From an uncultured Candidatus Saccharibacteria bacterium (GTDB taxonomy: Bacteria; Patescibacteriota; Saccharimonadia; Saccharimonadales; Saccharimonadaceae), in contig CAMUPZ010000009.1 of assembly GCA_947095985.1 (NCBI GenBank), positions 1 to 24,503 of the forward strand: a stretch of 24,503 bases of DNA. The letters run 5' to 3'. This document shows positions 22,076-24,503 of the stretch, one piece after another. Both the position numbers and the translations under genes were made by a program. The notes below the pieces were generated by a model, which saw only the letters and a list, made by a program, of their open reading frames with translations, had not been told where the DNA came from and did not search any database. Within the stretch, counting starts at the first letter, position 1, and each line of letters opens with the position of its first letter.

Positions 22076-22552
22076 TTATCTGTTGGAGACTAGACGCCTG
22101 GCCTCTCTGTCTTGATCGCGGCGCTTGATAGTCTCGCGTTTATCGTAGGTTTTTTTACCTCTAGCTAGAGCAATAACCACTTTGATAAATTTTCCATTAG
22201 TCAATAATTTGGTCGGCACAATAGTCATGCCTTGCTTTTTGGCATCTGTAAAATGGGCAAGTTGTTTTTTGCTGACTAATAATTTTCGTGCCGAAGTATC
22301 GACTGATCGGGTGTTTGCTTCTCCGCGGACGTTTAGCCGTAACGAAAAACTAGCGTTATTTAGCCATAGCTCGTTATTTTTTAAACTGACGAAAGCGCCC
22401 TTCAACTGAACATGCCCTTCCCTGGCGGCGCGCACCTCCAGCCCAGTTAAAACCAGCCCAGCTACAATTTCTTCGCCCAACTCATAGTCAAACCGAGCTC
22501 GTCGGTTAATGACGGCTTGGGTGTTTGGTTTTTTCGTTTTTGGCTTTGGCAT
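22076..22552 (-). CDS. smpB: SsrA-binding protein SmpB
   Basis: SmpB binds tmRNA and brings it to stalled ribosomes for trans-translation. The 158-residue protein has the family order: NRRARFDYELGEEIVAGLVLTGLEV (16-40), LKGAFVSLKNNELWLNNASFS, RKLLVSKKQL, GMTIVPTKLLTNGKFIKVVIALARGKKTYDKRETIKRRDQDREARR at the basic C-terminus. The C-terminal tail that enters the mRNA channel is intact. The gene converges on the second glycosyltransferase with 6 bp between stops and is divergent from the ParB-like gene. TGcTATAAT ends exactly 6 nt before ATG. No tmRNA gene was found in the window. Confidence 0.97.
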   Translation of the reverse strand: MPKPKTKKPNTQAVINRRARFDYELGEEIVAGLVLTGLEVRAAREGHVQLKGAFVSLKNNELWLNNASFSLRLNVRGEANTRSVDTSARKLLVSKKQLAHFTDAKKQGMTIVPTKLLTNGKFIKVVIALARGKKTYDKRETIKRRDQDREARRLVSNR

Positions 22553-22558
22553 GGGTAT

Positions 22559-22567
22559 ATTATAGCA
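22559..22567 (-). promoter_or_regulatory. Extended -10 promoter of smpB, leaderless placement
   Basis: TGcTATAAT on the minus strand; the hexamer (22559-22564) ends exactly 6 nt before the ATG at 22552. Confidence 0.65.
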
Positions 22568-22637
22568 GGTTTAATGACCTGGAGAGATAGAAATTTATAT
22601 TATTCCATAAGTATGTTAAAAATACAATATATAACCC

Positions 22638-22667
22638 TTGAAAAGAGTGTGTCATTTTTGTCATACT
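22638..22667 (+). promoter_or_regulatory. Promoter of the ParB-like gene
   Basis: TTGAAA (22638-22643) and CATACT (22662-22667) are 18 bp apart, with a TG extension (TGtCATACT). The -10 ends exactly 6 nt before the ATG at 22674, which supports that start over the ATG at 22689. Confidence 0.55.
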
Positions 22668-22673
22668 GGATGA

Positions 22674-23840
22674 ATGCGTGGAGAAAAAATGTCTGGCCGC
22701 GAAGGCTTATTACTTAATGGCGAGCAAGATCAAGTTCCTCTTGGTGAAATTGTACAGCTATCTCAGATTCGTGGCGACAGGAATAGAGTAACAACCGCCT
22801 TGAAGGACAGTATCCTACAGGAAGGGCTGCTCTACCCACCAATTGTAGCTAGCGTTACTCCTGCCCTACTAAAGGAGTATATCGACTTTACTAATCGTAC
22901 GTGGGGCGGTGATGCGAAGTTTGATGACTTTGCTGATAGGCTGCGCCCAGATGGCAATTACTATCTTATGGTAGCTGGACATACCAGATGTACAGCTGTC
23001 GAGGAGCTCATCAACGAAGGCGCACTTCCTGTCGATACTGAACTGCCGGTTAAGGTGGTAAAAATGGATTCAGTCATGGATATTGTCTCAGTTCAGCGGG
23101 CTGATAATCTACACAGCGCACCCCCGAAAGAGCGTGAAGCTATGGCTATCGTGGAGCTGTACGTTTGGGGTTTGGAGAATGGTAGTTGGAGTAATAAAAA
23201 AGATTTTCTCAATAGCCAGTCTAGTCAAAATATTAATATCACGAGAGGCACGCTACGCGATGCCCTGCATTATGCTAATCTGCCGTCAAGAATTCGGAAT
23301 TTCATTTTAGGCGGTGCAATTAAGTATTCCGTGGGAGTCGAGATGGGTGCTGGTGTTCCTATTATGCTGGACTTTTTTGCTTATAAAATGGGCTTTTCTG
23401 GGTTTGATGATTCGTCGATAAACGAAGAGTCCAAAAGACAAATTTGGTTGGCTACTGAAGTTTGTTTGGATAGGCTGTGTATTGAAATAGTTAGTGGCAA
23501 TCGGAATACGGGAAAGAATAGAAGTATTATGGAGTCTAGGGACCTAATCAAGAATGAGTTTAAGAGAATGAAGGGTGTGATGGTACCGGTATCAGACGAG
23601 CCGCTATTTACCTTGCAAGAGCCGCCATCGCAGATTGTTGATAGTGAAATTAGAAATCTTCGTCAAGCACTTAATGATATGACTGTAAGGCATGCTAGCG
23701 GTTTATTATCAGACATTATTAGGGGTCAAGAGGGGCTGCTGGGTAGCGATGAAGTGGATAGCTTATTAGAGAAACTTAAGTCCGCAGAAAACTATGAGTA
23801 TCAGAGTTTGGGCGGAATAGCCTTATCTGCAAGTATCTAA
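22674..23840 (+). CDS. ParB-like N-domain protein (orphan)
   Basis: The N-terminal third resembles the ParB/Srx fold: VPLGEIVQLSQIRGDRNRV (21-39), ALKDSILQEGLLYPPIVAS (42-60), then VAGHTRCTAVEELI (100-113) in the place of the 'GERRxRA' box, and VQRADNLHSAPPKEREAMAI (140-159) in the place of the 'ENxxREdLsPiEeA' segment. A helical part follows (ITRGTLRDALHYANLPSRIRNFILGGAIKYSVGVEM, 189-224) that fits the ParB helix-turn-helix. The GHTR box keeps the Arg used for CTP binding in ParB but is otherwise divergent. About 55 extra residues (61-97) are inserted before the box. No ParA gene is adjacent and no parS-like site is seen. Two starts are possible: 22674, supported by the promoter, and 22689, with GGAGA upstream. 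Role: DNA or nucleotide binding, perhaps of phage or plasmid origin; uncertain. Confidence 0.7.
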   Translation: MRGEKMSGREGLLLNGEQDQVPLGEIVQLSQIRGDRNRVTTALKDSILQEGLLYPPIVASVTPALLKEYIDFTNRTWGGDAKFDDFADRLRPDGNYYLMVAGHTRCTAVEELINEGALPVDTELPVKVVKMDSVMDIVSVQRADNLHSAPPKEREAMAIVELYVWGLENGSWSNKKDFLNSQSSQNINITRGTLRDALHYANLPSRIRNFILGGAIKYSVGVEMGAGVPIMLDFFAYKMGFSGFDDSSINEESKRQIWLATEVCLDRLCIEIVSGNRNTGKNRSIMESRDLIKNEFKRMKGVMVPVSDEPLFTLQEPPSQIVDSEIRNLRQALNDMTVRHASGLLSDIIRGQEGLLGSDEVDSLLEKLKSAENYEYQSLGGIALSASI

Positions 23841-23858
23841 TACTTCTCCCCCCACCTT

Positions 23859-23867
23859 TGCTATAAT
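23859..23867 (+). promoter_or_regulatory. Extended -10 promoter of the ABC-F gene
   Basis: TGcTATAAT; the hexamer (23862-23867) ends 7 nt before the ATG at 23875, again a near-leaderless placement. Confidence 0.65.
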
Positions 23868-23874
23868 AAGTCGG

Positions 23875-24503
23875 ATGATAGCCGACATTCACATCACCGA
23901 GAAGAGTTTTGGCGACAAGACGTTGATGCGCGACGTCAAGTTTAGCGTGGATGATGGTGAGAAGGTCGGCGTGGTCGGCCGCAATGGCGTCGGTAAGTCG
24001 ACGTTGTTTGGCATCTTGGCGGGCACGGACACCGACTACACCGGCGAGGTGATTTTCCGCCGCGGCATCACGGTGGCCAGTACGACGCAGGAACATCATG
24101 GTTTGGGTGATCAGACGGTGCTTGCCTACATCTTGGCGGGGCTGCCGGAATATGCGAGCTTAAAGAAAATTATTGATGAGTACCCTGAGACCATGGGCGA
24201 TAATATGCGTAAAATTGAGGAGTACACGCAGGCACTGGAGCGATTTGACCAGAAAGGCTTTTACCAGATTGAGGAGAAGATTAGGCGGGAGCTCGATAAT
24301 TTTCAGCTGAGCGGGTACGGCGAGCGGCCGCTTGGTTCCCTGTCGGGTGGTCAGAAGCGGCTGGTGGAGATTGTGAAGATTATGCATGCGGGGGCGCATT
24401 TGGCGCTGATTGACGAGCCGACTAATCACATGGATTATGTGGCCAAGCAGCAGTTTATCGACTGGATGAGCTCGCAGCCGCGCCAGGCGATGCTGATCAT
24501 CAC
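23875..24503 (+). CDS. ABC-F family ATPase, N-terminal part (3' end outside window)
   Basis: The frame stays open from ATG 23875 to the window end (209 complete codons). The first ABC domain shows Walker A GRNGVGKST, the signature LSGGQKRL and Walker B LALIDEPTNHMD. EPTNHMD with no membrane helix is typical of ABC-F proteins (EttA/Uup/Sal type), which act on the ribosome or in stress and antibiotic protection. The region between Walker A and the signature is long (about 140 residues), with a helical insert rich in Lys and Glu (EYPETMGDNMRKIEEYTQALERFDQ), consistent with the ABC-F arm subdomain. The second ABC domain lies outside. Base composition is much richer in G+C than in the adjacent ParB-like gene. 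Confidence 0.9.
   Translation, partial: MIADIHITEKSFGDKTLMRDVKFSVDDGEKVGVVGRNGVGKSTLFGILAGTDTDYTGEVIFRRGITVASTTQEHHGLGDQTVLAYILAGLPEYASLKKIIDEYPETMGDNMRKIEEYTQALERFDQKGFYQIEEKIRRELDNFQLSGYGERPLGSLSGGQKRLVEIVKIMHAGAHLALIDEPTNHMDYVAKQQFIDWMSSQPRQAMLII

Noticed and set aside
23776..24429. Minus-strand open frames over the ABC-F gene
   Set aside because: They are shadows of the plus-strand ABC-F frame, which has Walker A, signature and Walker B motifs but no stop in the window.
1..24503. CRISPR array, insertion sequence or rRNA
   Set aside because: No regularly spaced repeats, no transposase-like protein and no rRNA-like sequence were seen.

Overview
The window looks like a piece of chromosome from a Candidate Phyla Radiation bacterium, most likely a Saccharibacteria (TM7) member. 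This is judged from gene style, not from a marker gene. The proteins are compact, several envelope proteins have long disordered cytoplasmic ends, and the mix (PEGA protein, DUF3048 protein, sortase, two sensor-kinase modules with output-less response regulators) is typical of that group. Genes read cleanly in the standard code with TGA as stop. Base composition is moderate: the der and ABC-F genes are GC-richer, the middle AT-richer.

Layout. 1-1284: the C-terminal part of a CobW-type GTPase runs into the window, converging on a small phage-like membrane protein (129 aa) with a strong promoter and a roughly 210-nt structured leader. 1285-4221: der, an orphan 153-aa protein and an RluB/RsuA-type pseudouridine synthase, all on the minus strand. 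4218-7176: a sensor kinase and a response regulator; the regulator gene overlaps the synthase by 4 nt. 7236-8462: a divergent eight-helix membrane protein and tRNA-Glu(CTC). 8548-11560: an operon of a DUF3048 protein, a second sensor kinase and a single-domain response regulator. 11599-13041: gltX. 13071-17051: an envelope cluster (DUF4367-like protein, divergent PEGA protein, sortase). 17155-17241: tRNA-Leu(CAA) with a terminator. 17285-18874: exonuclease III gene followed by an NAD(P)HX-dehydratase-like protein. 18905-22069: alpha/beta hydrolase and two GT4 glycosyltransferases, probably for glycolipid synthesis. 22076-22552: smpB. 22674-23840: a ParB-like protein. 23875-end: an ABC-F ATPase that runs off the window.

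Two signals stand out. First, 15 protein genes have a -10 element (often extended, TGnTATAAT) ending only 3-10 nt before the start codon under the best reading, most often exactly 6 nt, so the predicted transcript begins at or next to the ATG. This suggests widespread leaderless translation. Second, der carries an in-frame insert of about 168 bp in its first GTPase domain. The insert is a nested imperfect palindrome, like the coding palindromic elements known from Rickettsia. A third item is the 129-aa gene's leader, which has two inverted repeats in pseudoknot order.
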